This document shows, piece after piece, positions 9,111 to 18,483 of a DNA stretch of 54,920 nucleotides (positions are counted from its first letter, which is position 1; each line of letters starts with the position of its first letter). The stretch is from Actinomycetota bacterium. Its GTDB lineage: Bacteria; Actinomycetota; Acidimicrobiia; Acidimicrobiales; JACDEA01. Location: the NCBI GenBank assembly GCA_013816725.1, contig JACDEA010000001.1, forward strand, positions 1 to 54,920. Direction: 5' to 3'. The notes under the pieces were generated by a model, which ran no database searches, was not told where the DNA came from, and saw nothing but the letters and a program-made list of their open reading frames with translations. The position numbers were made by a program, and so were the translations under genes.

Positions 9111-10334
9111 CTACGTCGCCCGGGTCGGTCGGAACAGAATGTCCAGCACGGCGGGTGCCTGGAACACGCGGTTGTAGCTGCGGCCGGTCACCTCCTCGAG
9201 CACCCCGAGCTGGACAAGGCGCGCGACGGCGCTGTTCGCGGCCTGGTTCGTGACGTGATGCGCCTCCGCGACGGCCTTGACCGTCACCGACGGATGCTCG
9301 ATCAGCTTGGCGGTCACGTCCAGCGCGACTCCCTTGACGCGCTCCTTCTTGAGGAGCGCAAGCTTTCCGTCGCGCCACCCGAGCAGGTCGCGGATGCGTG
9401 CTTCGCCGTCGATCGCCTGAGCAGCGAGAGCCTCGCAGACAAACTGCACCCAGTCGTCGAAGGACCCGGTCGCGCTGACCTCACGGAGCAGGTGTCGGTA
9501 CTGATCCGCGCGGACCTCGAAGTATGGCGAAAGGTTGATGAGGGGCTCGCCGAGGAGCCTGTATTCGATGAGCTGGAGGATCGCCAGCAGCCGGCCGATG
9601 CGACCGTTGCCGTCCGTGAAGGGATGCAGGGCTTCAAACTGGTAGTGCGACAGCGCGACTCGGATGACGGGGTGTAGGTCGGTCGCGCCGTGGATCCAAC
9701 GCTCCCACGCGGTGAGCCCGTCCGTCAGGTGTTGGCCGGCGGGTGGCGGGATGAAGTGCGCCTCTCGGACGCTGCATCCCTTGTAGGGGCCGATGATCAC
9801 CTGAGTCTCACGCACGCGGCCCGTCTGCCAGTCCTCGCTGGGCGTGCCCCGAACCAGGATCTCTTGGAGCTCGCACGCGAGGCGCGTGCACACGGGCAGA
9901 TCGCGGAGGCGCTCGATCCCGTGCTCGGTCGCGCGGATGAAGTTGAGCACCTCCACCACGGCCTGACTCCGTGGGCGGTCCTCATCGACCTCCGAGCTGA
10001 GAACCTCTGCCGCTGGAGCGAACGTGCCCTCGAGTGCCGAGGTGCTGACGGCCTCTCGCCGGATCGTTGGCCTCGACACGAGAGTCGGGTTCGGCAAGAG
10101 CTCACGCGCGATCGCGTCGAGCCGGCCCAAGCGGTGCCCAGCATCGATCGCCGCCGTCCACGCTGCCGGTCGCAGCTGGATCTCTTCGGGCAATGGCGAC
10201 GGGACGAACGCGACGTGGTCAACTGACTTGCCACCCTCCTCGACCTGGATCGGGACAAGCCGGCCGACGGGTGACTTCCGGAAGCTTTCCTCGTTCACAA
10301 ACTCAAGGTTAGCCGTTGCATACTTGAGTTTCAT
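9111..10334 (-). CDS. Fic/DOC family protein with N-terminal inhibitory motif and C-terminal winged helix
   Basis: 407 residues. The Fic core motif HPFTDGNGRIGR is complete (expected HPFxDGNGRxxR), with the target-binding flap before it (VIIGPYKGCSVREAHFIPPP). An inhibitory motif of the (S/T)xxxE(G/N) type is present upstream (STSALEGTF), placing it in the class with N-terminal autoinhibition. The C-terminal 90 residues look like a winged helix (VKAVAEAHHVTNQAANSAVARLVQLGVLEEV). Fic proteins transfer AMP from ATP to a protein hydroxyl; the target here is unknown. No antitoxin gene is adjacent, consistent with built-in inhibition. Its divergent neighbour is a small zinc-ribbon gene. It lies in island module A. 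Confidence 0.92.
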   Translation of the reverse strand: MKLKYATANLEFVNEESFRKSPVGRLVPIQVEEGGKSVDHVAFVPSPLPEEIQLRPAAWTAAIDAGHRLGRLDAIARELLPNPTLVSRPTIRREAVSTSALEGTFAPAAEVLSSEVDEDRPRSQAVVEVLNFIRATEHGIERLRDLPVCTRLACELQEILVRGTPSEDWQTGRVRETQVIIGPYKGCSVREAHFIPPPAGQHLTDGLTAWERWIHGATDLHPVIRVALSHYQFEALHPFTDGNGRIGRLLAILQLIEYRLLGEPLINLSPYFEVRADQYRHLLREVSATGSFDDWVQFVCEALAAQAIDGEARIRDLLGWRDGKLALLKKERVKGVALDVTAKLIEHPSVTVKAVAEAHHVTNQAANSAVARLVQLGVLEEVTGRSYNRVFQAPAVLDILFRPTRAT

Positions 10335-10490
10335 CCCTGTAATCTCGCCTACGCCGAGGGAGTCGGCTCCGGGTTATCAAAGCTCACCGCAGCAGCCTTG
10401 AGATCGGCCCGGTGGATATCAAGTCACCGAGGAACGCCGTAGGCATCATCGATGAGGATCGGCAGTGGTCCGCCGTCTGTAGGAGGAGGC

Positions 10491-10926
10491 ATGACCTGTC
10501 GGATACCTCGCCCGCCCCGATCAAGGCGGGGTTCCCAACTTCTGTCCGCACTGTGGCGCACCCGTCGGAACCCGGTGCGAGAGCTGCGACGCGCGCCTTC
10601 CCGGGGCTACCGGGGAGTCCTGGTCGCCGCCACCGGTAGCCCGGCGGTTGGCCCTACGGTGGATGATGGTGATCACCGACGAGGAGCTTTCTGCCATCGC
10701 GTTGGCCGCGACATCGGAACCTCCTGTTCCCGACGACGCCGTCGCGTTGTGGGAGCTCCTCGACGCCGAAGCGCCGCTGGTTTCGTCGTGGTACATGCCG
10801 GCACCGGCCGGCCATCGACGTCTCACCGGCTGGCGCCGGAACCTCGTCCTGTTCCTCGTCGGTGTGTTCCTACTGATCGAGGCCGTCGGGCTCTGCAGCG
10901 CATACGGCGCGGTCGTCATCGGCTGA
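10491..10926 (+). pseudogene. small zinc-ribbon protein with one membrane helix, probably frameshifted at the 5' end
   Basis: The strong Shine-Dalgarno AGGAGGAGG sits just before ATG 10491 (MTCR...). One frame away, from about 10510, the DNA encodes NFCPHCGAPVGTRCESCDAR, a clear CxxC ... CxxC zinc ribbon, continuing without a stop into VITDEELSAIAL and a C-terminal membrane helix (NLVLFLVGVFLLIEAVGL) to the stop at 10926. The span needs one frame change near 10500-10510 to join the strong start to the ribbon. Otherwise only a shorter product from ATG 10663/10666, without the ribbon, would be made. Family and function not recognised. Confidence 0.5.
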
Positions 10927-10982
10927 GCCCGGCGAGCTCGATGGCGACACGCGCGACGATCCGCTCGTATCGCACGGCGGGT

Positions 10983-11408
10983 CTACCGAGCGCCGTCGGC
11001 CTTGGCGATCCGCCGGGAAAGAAGTATCCAAGCGATGCAGCCCGATACAGCCGGAGCGAGACTGGACATCGCACCGCGAGCAATGCCCTTGCGGGTGACG
11101 ATCGCCCCCACCAGGATCGCCGCATCACCGGCATCGACCATCGCATTGTGGCTGGCAAGCTCAGCTATACGAGTCGGATTCTCCGCCGCGTGCCAGACCT
11201 GCACTCCCAGTGCGATGTCGCGAATCCCGAACAGCCGGCCCATCACCCGAGCCGTAGCGTTGTCGTGGGCTGCGGGAAATCCGAGGAGCCTTGAGAACTG
11301 TCCCGGCAGCACAATGGCCACGGCACCAATGATCACCCGTCCGATCGCGAACCTGCGGGCTAGGCGCGCTGTGGTGGGGCGAGTCCGCCGCTGTGTGCGC
11401 TGGGCCAT
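10983..11408 (-). CDS. small membrane protein, function unknown
   Basis: 141 residues from ATG 11408; an upstream extension of the frame overlaps the preceding gene and is unlikely. The sequence has three or four hydrophobic segments (FAIGRVIIGAVAIVLPGQ, VDAGDAAILVGAIV, LAPAVSGCIAWILLS) and a GIRDIALGVQVW segment typical of DUF4267-like actinobacterial membrane proteins. It starts eight bases after the stop of the TIGR03086-like gene, so the two form an operon. No catalytic motif is visible. Confidence 0.65.
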   Translation of the reverse strand: MAQRTQRRTRPTTARLARRFAIGRVIIGAVAIVLPGQFSRLLGFPAAHDNATARVMGRLFGIRDIALGVQVWHAAENPTRIAELASHNAMVDAGDAAILVGAIVTRKGIARGAMSSLAPAVSGCIAWILLSRRIAKADGAR

Positions 11409-11415
11409 ACCGACG

Positions 11416-11976
11416 TCAGGGTTGGCGGCCGAGGTACCCGGCGGCACGGTCGGCGGGGCACGCCGACGCATCGACCTCGACAATCGGACCGAACGGAGCG
11501 CCCTCAGGACCGCGGAACTGGTCCGGAATCATCGCGGCGCCAAGGATCGCCGAGGCGATCGCCGGGTCCAGATCGGTGGATTCGCCAAGCGCCTTCGCCA
11601 GGTCCCAGCCGTGGGCGTAGGTATCGGTTGCTGCGATCATGACGAACACCGAGCCGGGGAACTCGCCGAACGGCAGCTTCATGGTCTTCTCCATGACTCC
11701 CGGAGCGCGGAAAGCGGCCACCGCAGCTTGCGCGCCCGACGCGAAGGCGGCGTTGAAGTCTCCCGCGCTGAAGTCCGGCGGCGTGCCTCCACCCTCCGGA
11801 ACTCCTCCGGTTTCGGCAATCCCCGCGAAGAAGTGCGTCCCGCCCACAATGTGGTTGATCAGCTCGCGCACGTTCCACGACGCACAGGGTGTGGGGTCGT
11901 CGAGCTGGTCGGTCTGCACCTTTGCCAGCACGCCAGCCGTGCTGGCGAAAGCTTGCTCAAGAAGATCCACACTCAT
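11416..11976 (-). CDS. TIGR03086-type DinB/maleylpyruvate isomerase-fold protein
   Basis: 186 residues. It has the family hallmarks PTPCASWNVRELINHIVGG (metal-ligand His in the first helix pair) and DTYAHGWDLAKA (second His cluster near residue 145), and a short C-terminal region ending PADRAAGYLGR. The fold is the DinB-like four-helix bundle used by mycothiol-dependent enzymes. Some relatives act on small-molecule or protein thiol adducts, but the substrate of this subgroup is unknown. Mycothiol is an actinobacterial thiol, so the gene supports the host assignment. It is the first gene of a two-gene minus-strand operon. Confidence 0.85.
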   Translation of the reverse strand: MSVDLLEQAFASTAGVLAKVQTDQLDDPTPCASWNVRELINHIVGGTHFFAGIAETGGVPEGGGTPPDFSAGDFNAAFASGAQAAVAAFRAPGVMEKTMKLPFGEFPGSVFVMIAATDTYAHGWDLAKALGESTDLDPAIASAILGAAMIPDQFRGPEGAPFGPIVEVDASACPADRAAGYLGRQP

Positions 11977-12198
11977 GATTCTCCCTCACTTGGTGATCTT
12001 GGCGACGATCGTACGACCCCTCGAGGCACGCGGTTCCGGCAACCGCGCCATCCGTCGAACAACAGCGTGGACTCTCGGTGCGCACCCGGCCGCGGCCGCA
12101 CTCGCGTTCAGCAACGGGACGCACTTGCAGTCGAAGGTGGATCGCAGCTACGAAATGATTAAGACTGATCCTTGCGTAGAGGCCGCTTCTGAGGCACG

Positions 12199-13491
12199 AT
12201 GTTGTTGCGAAGGGATACCGACAGATCCTTTCGTAACGCCTGCTCCACGAAAGGGCTTCCGCTGGCCGAGCTCGTTGACCGGATCTGGGAAGGCAGTGGT
12301 TACGGTGCGCGCCGCGACCGGAAGCCCTTCCGCTATCAGTCATTCGTCCCGAATCCCGTTGGCGACTGGGACCGGCCGCTCGCGCCCCGAGCCGCTCAAG
12401 CCGTTGCTGATGCCACCGCAGCCCTCAGCGGGCTGCAGGTCACCCGACCGGGTCACGACCTCGAGTCCCTTGCCACTCCCCTGCTTCGTTCCGAGGCCCT
12501 CGGCTCGTCATTCATCGAAGGACTCCGCTCGTCGAACAAGCGGCTCGCCCTTGCGGCCTACGAACCCGTGGCCGTCGACCCGATTGCCCGGGCGGTGCTC
12601 GGCAACGTCAGGGCCATGGAGCGCGCCGTCGAGCTAGGTGCGGCAACACGGCGTTTCCGGCTATCTGATCTGCTCGACATCCACCGCACGCTCCTTGAGG
12701 GCACTTCGGAGGAGCGATTCGCCGGGATCATCCGTACCGATCAAAACTGGATCGGCGGGCGTGGCCTCAGCCCCGCCGACGCCACGTTCGTGCCACCGCC
12801 CGAAGACCGCGTGCCAGGGTTGCTCGACGACCTCGTCGCGCTCATCAACCTCGACGATGCACCCGCAGTAGCGCAAGCAGCCGTCGCTCACGCGCAGTTT
12901 GAGACCATCCACCCATTTGGCGACGGCAACGGCCGCACTGGTCGGTGCCTGATCCACGTTGTCTTGCGTCGCCGAGGTGTCGTCCCGCTCGTGGTACCAC
13001 CCGTGAGTGTTGTTCTCGCCACGAACGCGCGTCGGTACATTGCTGGCCTCGTCGATTTCCGCGAAGGTCGCGTCGATGACTGGATCGGCGCGTTTGCCGA
13101 TTCGGTCACAAGCGCGGCTCAAGCGACGAACCGGCTATCTGTTCGGATCGACGCCCTGCTCGAAGTACTGCTTGCGCGTGCTGGCGCACCCCGCACAGAC
13201 TCTGTCGCGCGCCACATCGTTCTCGGTTTACCGGCGCAGCCAGTCGTGAGCGCGGAGGTGGCCGCTGCTCGGCACGCCGTCACGCCGACCGCAGCGCGCG
13301 CCGCGCTCAACCGGCTCGAGGCCGCCGGAGTGCTCGTTCTAACCCGCGTCGGGCGAAGGCGTGACCGAGAATGGATCAGCGACGAGTTGTTCGAACTACT
13401 CGACGCCTTCGAACACGACCTCGGTGAGCTCAGCGAAGAAGGCACTGACCGGCCGATGCCCCGACGAACGCGCCCGCCCCGAAAGAGGTGA
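12199..13491 (+). CDS. Fic family protein (second Fic)
   Basis: 430 residues. The Fic motif is complete (HPFGDGNGRTGR, near residue 240) with a preceding flap (GLSPADATFVPPP). An inhibitory motif SSFIEGL lies near residue 110, again the N-terminal autoinhibited type. The C-terminus holds a winged helix (SAEVAAARHAVTPTAARAALNRLEAAGVLVL) and a basic tail (PRRTRPPRKR). It is a predicted protein AMP-transferase (AMPylator). It is only distantly similar to the Fic protein at 9111-10334 and lies on the opposite strand, so the two are not a recent duplication. Both lie in module A. Confidence 0.92.
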   Translation: MLLRRDTDRSFRNACSTKGLPLAELVDRIWEGSGYGARRDRKPFRYQSFVPNPVGDWDRPLAPRAAQAVADATAALSGLQVTRPGHDLESLATPLLRSEALGSSFIEGLRSSNKRLALAAYEPVAVDPIARAVLGNVRAMERAVELGAATRRFRLSDLLDIHRTLLEGTSEERFAGIIRTDQNWIGGRGLSPADATFVPPPEDRVPGLLDDLVALINLDDAPAVAQAAVAHAQFETIHPFGDGNGRTGRCLIHVVLRRRGVVPLVVPPVSVVLATNARRYIAGLVDFREGRVDDWIGAFADSVTSAAQATNRLSVRIDALLEVLLARAGAPRTDSVARHIVLGLPAQPVVSAEVAAARHAVTPTAARAALNRLEAAGVLVLTRVGRRRDREWISDELFELLDAFEHDLGELSEEGTDRPMPRRTRPPRKR

Positions 13492-13677
13492 CTCCGGGCA
13501 CACTCGTCGGGTAGGCAAACCGCCACGCCGCCAGTGCCCGTTAGCATCCACCGAGGCTGGCCCCCGGCCCCCGTGGGCGTAGCGCGATATCTCTAAGAAT
13601 GCCTAGAGCGGTGTCAGCCGGAGCCGACCTCGCGACCGATGCGCGGCGCTAACCGAGCCCGACGCCGGTGACAGTTC

Positions 13678-15858
13678 TCACCTGTTCCAGTGTCGATGGT
13701 CGCCGAGCGCGGCAAAGAAATCGTCCGGCGACTCGGCGATGCCCAACGCGTTTACCGGCAATCCAATGGCTTCGGCGTTCGGCGCCCCGACGAGTCCGAT
13801 TGTCTTGTGGTGACGAAATGCTTCCTGCACAAACATCGCAGTCGCTTCGTCGGGTTCCATTGCGAGCACGACCCCGTCGTATTCGACGGGGTCGCTGATA
13901 TGCGCCGACCGGTCTATGACCAACCCGTTTGCAAGTTTTCCGAAGTGCGGACCAATCACGATGACCTCGACGCCGAGTGGATCGGCGGCCGCGCGATACG
14001 CGTTCACCGCGCTTGGCTTCGTGTCTTCGTCTACCAACATGGCGACCATTCGGCCGCGGACGACAGGGTCTTGCGGCCGCGTCATGGACAACGCTTCGGA
14101 AGTCATCGCCGGTTCGACCACGGTGCCGCCAGGCGCGGAGATGCCGAGGTGGGCTGCGACCTGTTCTGCGAGGCCAGCGTCGACATTGGCGAGGTTGGCC
14201 ACCATGCGCACCTGAATACCCGGGCTGATGCACTTGCCCAGTTCGAAGCTGAAGGCTCCAGCCACGTGATCTTGCTCCACCGGTGAGAGCGAGCGGAAGA
14301 ACAACGTGGCTTGCGAGAAGTGGTCGTCGAACGAGGCCGGCCGCAGCTTGATTTTCGTCGCGTCGCGGGGCAGCGCCACGGGCGGGTGTGTATACGCGGT
14401 GCCGTCGAGTCGGGCGAAGGGACACCCTCCACCAAGTGAATTCGGCGTGTATGGCGCGACGCCCTGGTGCACCGCCGTCTGGTGGAAGCCGTCTCGGTTG
14501 TTGTCGTTGACCGGCGCGAGCGGACGGTTGATCGGAATCTGGTTGAAGTTCGGTCCACCCAGCCGGGTGATCTGCGTGTCGAGGTAGGAGAACAACCGAG
14601 CGTGCAGCAGAGGGTCGTCGGTGATCGCGATGCCGGGCACGAGGTGGCCGGGATGGAACGCAATCTGTTCCGTCTCAGCGAAGAAGTTGTCAGGGTTACG
14701 CGTCAACGTCATCGTGCCGACGGGGCGGACGGGACAGAGCTCCTCGGGCACGATCTTGGTTGGGTCCAGCAGATCGATGCCTTCGAAGGTTTGGTCGGGC
14801 GTGTCGGGCATCACCTGCACGCCGAGCTCGAACTGCGGAAAGTTGCCCGTTGCCACGCGCGCGTGGAGATCTCGGCGGTGATAGTCGGGGTCGATCCCGC
14901 CAAGCTTCTGGCTCTCCTGCCACACGAGGCCTTGGATTCCGGCGGTCGGCTTCCAGTGCCACTTCACGAGCGAGGTCTCACCCTTCCGGTTGCTCAACCG
15001 GAACGTGTGCACACCGAAGCCCTCCATGGTGGCGTAGCTGCGCGGGATCGCACGATCCGACATCACCCACATCAACATGTGGGTCGACTCGGGCTGAAGG
15101 CTGACGAAATCCCAGAATGTGTCGTGCGCGCTCTGCGCCTGCGGAATCTCCCGGTCGGGTTCGGGCTTCACCGCGTGCACGACGTCGGGAAACTTCAACC
15201 CGTCCTGAATGAAGAACACGGGGATGTTGTTGCCGACGAGATCGAAGTTCCCCTCCGCGGTATAGAACTTCGTCGCGAATCCACGCACGTCGCGGGCGGT
15301 GTCCATCGACCCCCGGGAGCCGGCCACGGTCGAGAACCGCGTGAAGGTGGACGTCGTCGCGCCCTTCTGCAAGAACGCAGCTGCGCAAATGTCGTTCAGC
15401 CCGCCGGTCGCTTCGAATACCCCGTGCGCACCGGCGCCGCGCGCGTGCACCACACGTTCGGGAATGCGTTCGTGGTCGAAGTGGGTGATCCGTTCGCGCA
15501 GATGGAAGTCGTCCATCAAGGTGGGGCCTCGATCGCCCGCCGTCAAGGAATTGTCAGCGTCGTCGACGCGCAAACCTTGCGCAGTGGTGAGCCGATCGCC
15601 AGCCTGCGCCCACGCGGCGGCGGATACGTCGTCGGTCGGGTTCGGGCTTGTGTGCGGCGCGACAAAGCCAGCGGCGCGCGCTGCCTCTGCCCGTGCGACC
15701 GCATTCGCCTTGCCCGTCTTGATCGGCTTGATTGGGGCCGATTGGGTCGAGGCGCTGGTCGCCTCTTCGCGATTCGGTGACCGCGCACCATCTTGAGCAA
15801 TCGGAGCTTTGGACCTATTGGGCCGTGCGGGGGTACGCGGAGATTTGCGCGCAGGCAT
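13678..15858 (-). CDS. katE: large-subunit (clade 2, HPII-type) catalase
   Basis: 726 residues from ATG 15858, chosen because GGAGG sits a few bases upstream; the frame stays open for 102 more codons without homology. It decomposes hydrogen peroxide. The heme-pocket residues are visible: distal His in VVHARGAGAHGVFE, Asn in LVGNNIPVFFIQD, proximal Tyr in ARLFSYLDTQITRLG. A basic N-terminal extension (PARKSPRTPARPNRSK) precedes the core. From about residue 575 a flavodoxin/DJ-1-like C-terminal domain follows (VVRGRMVAMLVDEDTKPS ... VEVIVIGPHFGKLANG), which distinguishes large catalases. It lies in module A with no partner gene. The symbol follows E. coli HPII. Confidence 0.95.
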   Translation of the reverse strand: MPARKSPRTPARPNRSKAPIAQDGARSPNREEATSASTQSAPIKPIKTGKANAVARAEAARAAGFVAPHTSPNPTDDVSAAAWAQAGDRLTTAQGLRVDDADNSLTAGDRGPTLMDDFHLRERITHFDHERIPERVVHARGAGAHGVFEATGGLNDICAAAFLQKGATTSTFTRFSTVAGSRGSMDTARDVRGFATKFYTAEGNFDLVGNNIPVFFIQDGLKFPDVVHAVKPEPDREIPQAQSAHDTFWDFVSLQPESTHMLMWVMSDRAIPRSYATMEGFGVHTFRLSNRKGETSLVKWHWKPTAGIQGLVWQESQKLGGIDPDYHRRDLHARVATGNFPQFELGVQVMPDTPDQTFEGIDLLDPTKIVPEELCPVRPVGTMTLTRNPDNFFAETEQIAFHPGHLVPGIAITDDPLLHARLFSYLDTQITRLGGPNFNQIPINRPLAPVNDNNRDGFHQTAVHQGVAPYTPNSLGGGCPFARLDGTAYTHPPVALPRDATKIKLRPASFDDHFSQATLFFRSLSPVEQDHVAGAFSFELGKCISPGIQVRMVANLANVDAGLAEQVAAHLGISAPGGTVVEPAMTSEALSMTRPQDPVVRGRMVAMLVDEDTKPSAVNAYRAAADPLGVEVIVIGPHFGKLANGLVIDRSAHISDPVEYDGVVLAMEPDEATAMFVQEAFRHHKTIGLVGAPNAEAIGLPVNALGIAESPDDFFAALGDHRHWNR

Positions 15859-16386
15859 GATGCCTCCAGATCTAGGTACTCGGGCCGCGCTGTCGGACCC
15901 GCGATTGTGTGCCCATCGCCTACCCGAAGTCAGCAGCGAGTAAGCGTCGAGAAGAGCGGGTAATGCAGCGTGCTCGCACGACGCACTGACGAAGAGACTC
16001 AGTTCGATCAGGGCAGTACGTGGCACGGAAAGCGCGATGTACGCGTCGACACGGTGCCGGACCCGAAAGTTCAAGCAGCGACAGACGCAATCATCCAGGT
16101 CACCTCGTCGAGAATTTGACGAAGACGACGCCACGAAGTCCAGGCCGTGCGGCCCGGAGATCAAACCGGTACTCGAGTCCCGAGACAGTCGGCCGCGTGA
16201 AACAGAACCGCTGGGTCATGTCCGCGTTGGCGATGCTGCTCGCCGTAGGGTGCCGGAGACTCAGCGTTGTCAGATGACGCTGACGGATGTGGCGACTATC
16301 GCGGAACGGTCATCTAGCGGGCCAGGCGGCGGACTTGATCTCAAGGTACGGGCTCGAAGAAGGCTCGGCGCGGTGAGGGTCGGCGG
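15859..16386 (+). other. intergenic region upstream of catalase, no gene seen
   Basis: About 530 bases that include the leader of the catalase gene. Open frames exist on both strands, but none has a domain, a good ribosome site or plausible protein composition. The right end runs into a truncated transposase gene, so part of this stretch is probably insertion-sequence debris. Confidence 0.4.
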
Positions 16387-16908
16387 GTGTCGAAGACCGC
16401 ATACATCGACACCAAGACGCTGACGCGCGGCGACAAGTCGGTCACCGTTCAGCTGTACGCACGCAACGGTGCGATCGGGGTTACCGAGGTGCGCGACGGC
16501 GAACTCGAATTCATCGAGCTGCGCCGCGTCCGCACGAACCGGATCGCCGACAAAGGCGCGTTCCGTTGGTACAACGACTACGCGCTCCCGGAGTCCCACG
16601 GCGGCGGCACGGTGTCGGTTCGTCTCCACGGTGACAAGAGCGACAGGGCGCGGCGGTTGAACCGAACCGAGAACGTGCGGCCGATCCCTCCTGGGGATCC
16701 CGATTTCCAGCGGCTGTTCCGCATCCGCAACGACGCCGAGTCAATCAACCGCGGGATCGAGGACAGCCTCTACATCGGCCGCGCCCACAGCGTCGGAAGC
16801 AAGCGCCAGCTGCTGAACCTGCTCGGCTACGCGCTGATGGTCAACGGCATCGCGACGCTGCACCACCGCCGGCGGCTCGAGCAGCCGCCAACCGACCTCG
16901 CCGCGTAG
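16387..16908 (+). pseudogene. transposase C-terminal remnant
   Basis: 173 codons. The sequence looks like the last part of a DDE-type transposase: a beta-rich segment (SVTVQLYARNGAIGVTEV), then RIRNDAESINRGIEDSLYIGRAHSVGSKRQLLNLLGYALMVN in pieces, where the Asp-Ala-Glu-Ser-x-Asn element and the Arg-Ala-His-Ser are typical of the Glu-containing end of such enzymes. Earlier Asp residues and the N-terminal DNA-binding part are missing, and no ribosome site precedes it. It is a remnant that flanks the tRNA target. A still more decayed piece of the same tail sits at 8711-8780. Confidence 0.65.
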
Positions 16909-17113
16909 GCCTCCGCCGACAAACCCGGTCACCACGCCCGGGCTCTGACGCGTCCGGAGTCGGGTCGCGCGCACCAAGTTGGGTGTTCACAGGCTCGCTG
17001 CGCCCGAACACCTAGCATCAGCATCGCTGTCGGATGCCCGTCACGAGGTTTTGTGCCGCGTTTTCTACAGCCCCCGCCCCCGTAGCTCAGGGGATAGAGC
17101 ATCGGTTTCCTAA
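16846..17113 (+). repeat. intact-side copy of the transposase-end/tRNA repeat
   Basis: This is the partner of the degenerate copy at 8711-8972. It contains the transposase tail, about 150 bases of non-coding sequence including CACCTAGCATC, and the 5' half of the complete tRNA gene. Confidence 0.65.
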
Positions 17114-17147
17114 ACCGTGTGCGGAGGTTCGAATCCTCCCGGGGGCG
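17076..17147 (+). tRNA. tRNA-Arg (anticodon CCT)
   Basis: A full cloverleaf can be drawn: acceptor GCCCCCG/CGGGGGC, D stem GCTC/GAGC, an anticodon stem of four pairs plus one mismatch around loop TTCCTAA (anticodon CCT at 17109-17111), T stem GGAGG/CCTCC with loop TTCGAAT. Discriminator G is followed by CA; a full CCA is not encoded. The integrase gene begins about 110 bases downstream, and fragments of this gene recur in the same orientation at 8936, 35948, 44179 and 47776. It is therefore the integration target of the island as well as a working tRNA gene. Confidence 0.93.
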
Positions 17148-17259
17148 CAAGAATAAGTGCAGGTCACAGCGACTTTCTAGGGTGGCTGTAAGGTTCGCTG
17201 AGCCGAGCTGCCCATCCGAATCGCCACTCTTGCCCATCCGATGCGCGATGATGTCAGGC

Positions 17260-18456
17260 ATGGCCGGATCGATCCGCCAGCGAGGAAAGCAGTCGTGGGA
17301 GGTGCGTTCCTTCGTCGGCAAGGACCCGGTCACCGGCAAGAAGCAGTACATAACCAAGACGATCCGAGGCGAGCGCCGCGAGGCCGAGGTCGCGCTCGGC
17401 CGCATGCTCGGCGAGATCGAAGACGGCCAGTACGCCGTGCGCGCCGGCACCGTCGGCGAGCTGTGCGAGAAGTGGTTCGCCCAGGCCGAGCCCGACCTGT
17501 CGCCCTCGGTGGCACCGGAGTATCGCCGGCTGCTCGACAACCGGATCCTTCCTCGCTGGGGCAAGGTTCCGCTGCGCAGGCTCCGCACTGCCGACTTCGA
17601 CCTCTGGTACGCCGAGCTTCGACGCAAGGGTGCGCTCAACGGCGGTCCGCTCGCACCCAACTCGGTGATGCGGATCCACTCCGTGCTCCGACGCGCCCTG
17701 GGCCAGGGAGTCAAGTGGGGTTGGATCACGACGAACGCGGCAGCGAACGCATCGCCCCCGCGTGCGCGCAAGCAGCAGCTGAACCTTCCCGACCCTGCCG
17801 ACGTCGGCCGCCTTATCGAGGCAGCCGCGAGCATCAACCGGTCGCTACCGACCTACTTCCGTCTCGCCGCGGCCACGGGCGCGCGCCGCGGTGAGATCTG
17901 CGCGCTGCGTTGGAAGCACGTCGACTTCGAACGGCGCCGTCTCACAATCGCGCGCGGCATCGTCGAAGCCGGAGGCGAGCTGATCGAGAAGGACACGAAG
18001 ACTCACCAGGTACGGAAACTGTCCCTCGACGAGGAGACCGCCGCCGTTGTCCTCGCGCATCGGGACCGCTGCGCCGAGCTGGCGGAGCAGTGCGGTGCCG
18101 CCCTGTCGCCCAACGCGTTTGTGTTCTCGCACGAGGTCGACTTCTCGAAGCCCTGGCGCCCCGGCTACGCCACGCTCGCCTTCGGTCGGTTACGTGACGA
18201 GCTCGGCCTCAAGGGCGTGAAGCTGCATCACCTCCGCCACTTCAGCGCAACGCAGCTCCTGTCGCTCGGCATCGACATCCGCACCGTCAGCGGCCGCCTC
18301 GGTCACGCCAACGCGTCGACGACCCTCGACATCTACGCCCATTTCGTCGAGCAAGCCGATGAGCGGGCGGCGACCGCACTTGGCAGCGTGCTCGCAGGCG
18401 GTCCTGTGAGCGACGCCGGTAGTGAGACACCGAACATCACCGGCCCAAGCGGCTGA
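17260..18456 (+). CDS. int: tyrosine recombinase (site-specific integrase)
   Basis: 398 residues. The order is a short N-terminal beta segment (SIRQRGKQSWEVRSFV, AP2-like arm-binding), a core-binding SAM-like domain (about 63-165) and the catalytic domain. Catalytic residues are all present: Arg in TGARRGEI (about 209), HLRH box (His 323, Arg 326), His in LGHANAS (349) and Tyr in LDIYAH (359). It catalyses integration and excision at the adjacent tRNA-Arg gene. I chose ATG 17260 (MAGSIRQRG) as typical of the family; ATGs at 17248 and 17251 are alternatives. The excisionase-like gene at 30063-30392 may set the direction of recombination. Confidence 0.95.
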   Translation: MAGSIRQRGKQSWEVRSFVGKDPVTGKKQYITKTIRGERREAEVALGRMLGEIEDGQYAVRAGTVGELCEKWFAQAEPDLSPSVAPEYRRLLDNRILPRWGKVPLRRLRTADFDLWYAELRRKGALNGGPLAPNSVMRIHSVLRRALGQGVKWGWITTNAAANASPPRARKQQLNLPDPADVGRLIEAAASINRSLPTYFRLAAATGARRGEICALRWKHVDFERRRLTIARGIVEAGGELIEKDTKTHQVRKLSLDEETAAVVLAHRDRCAELAEQCGAALSPNAFVFSHEVDFSKPWRPGYATLAFGRLRDELGLKGVKLHHLRHFSATQLLSLGIDIRTVSGRLGHANASTTLDIYAHFVEQADERAATALGSVLAGGPVSDAGSETPNITGPSG

Positions 18457-18483
18457 TGCCAACAGACCGTAGGGTCAAAGCCA

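Noticed and set aside
14467..15780. 437-codon plus-strand open frame opposite the catalase
   Set aside because: The minus strand encodes all catalase motifs; the plus frame is an incidental shadow.
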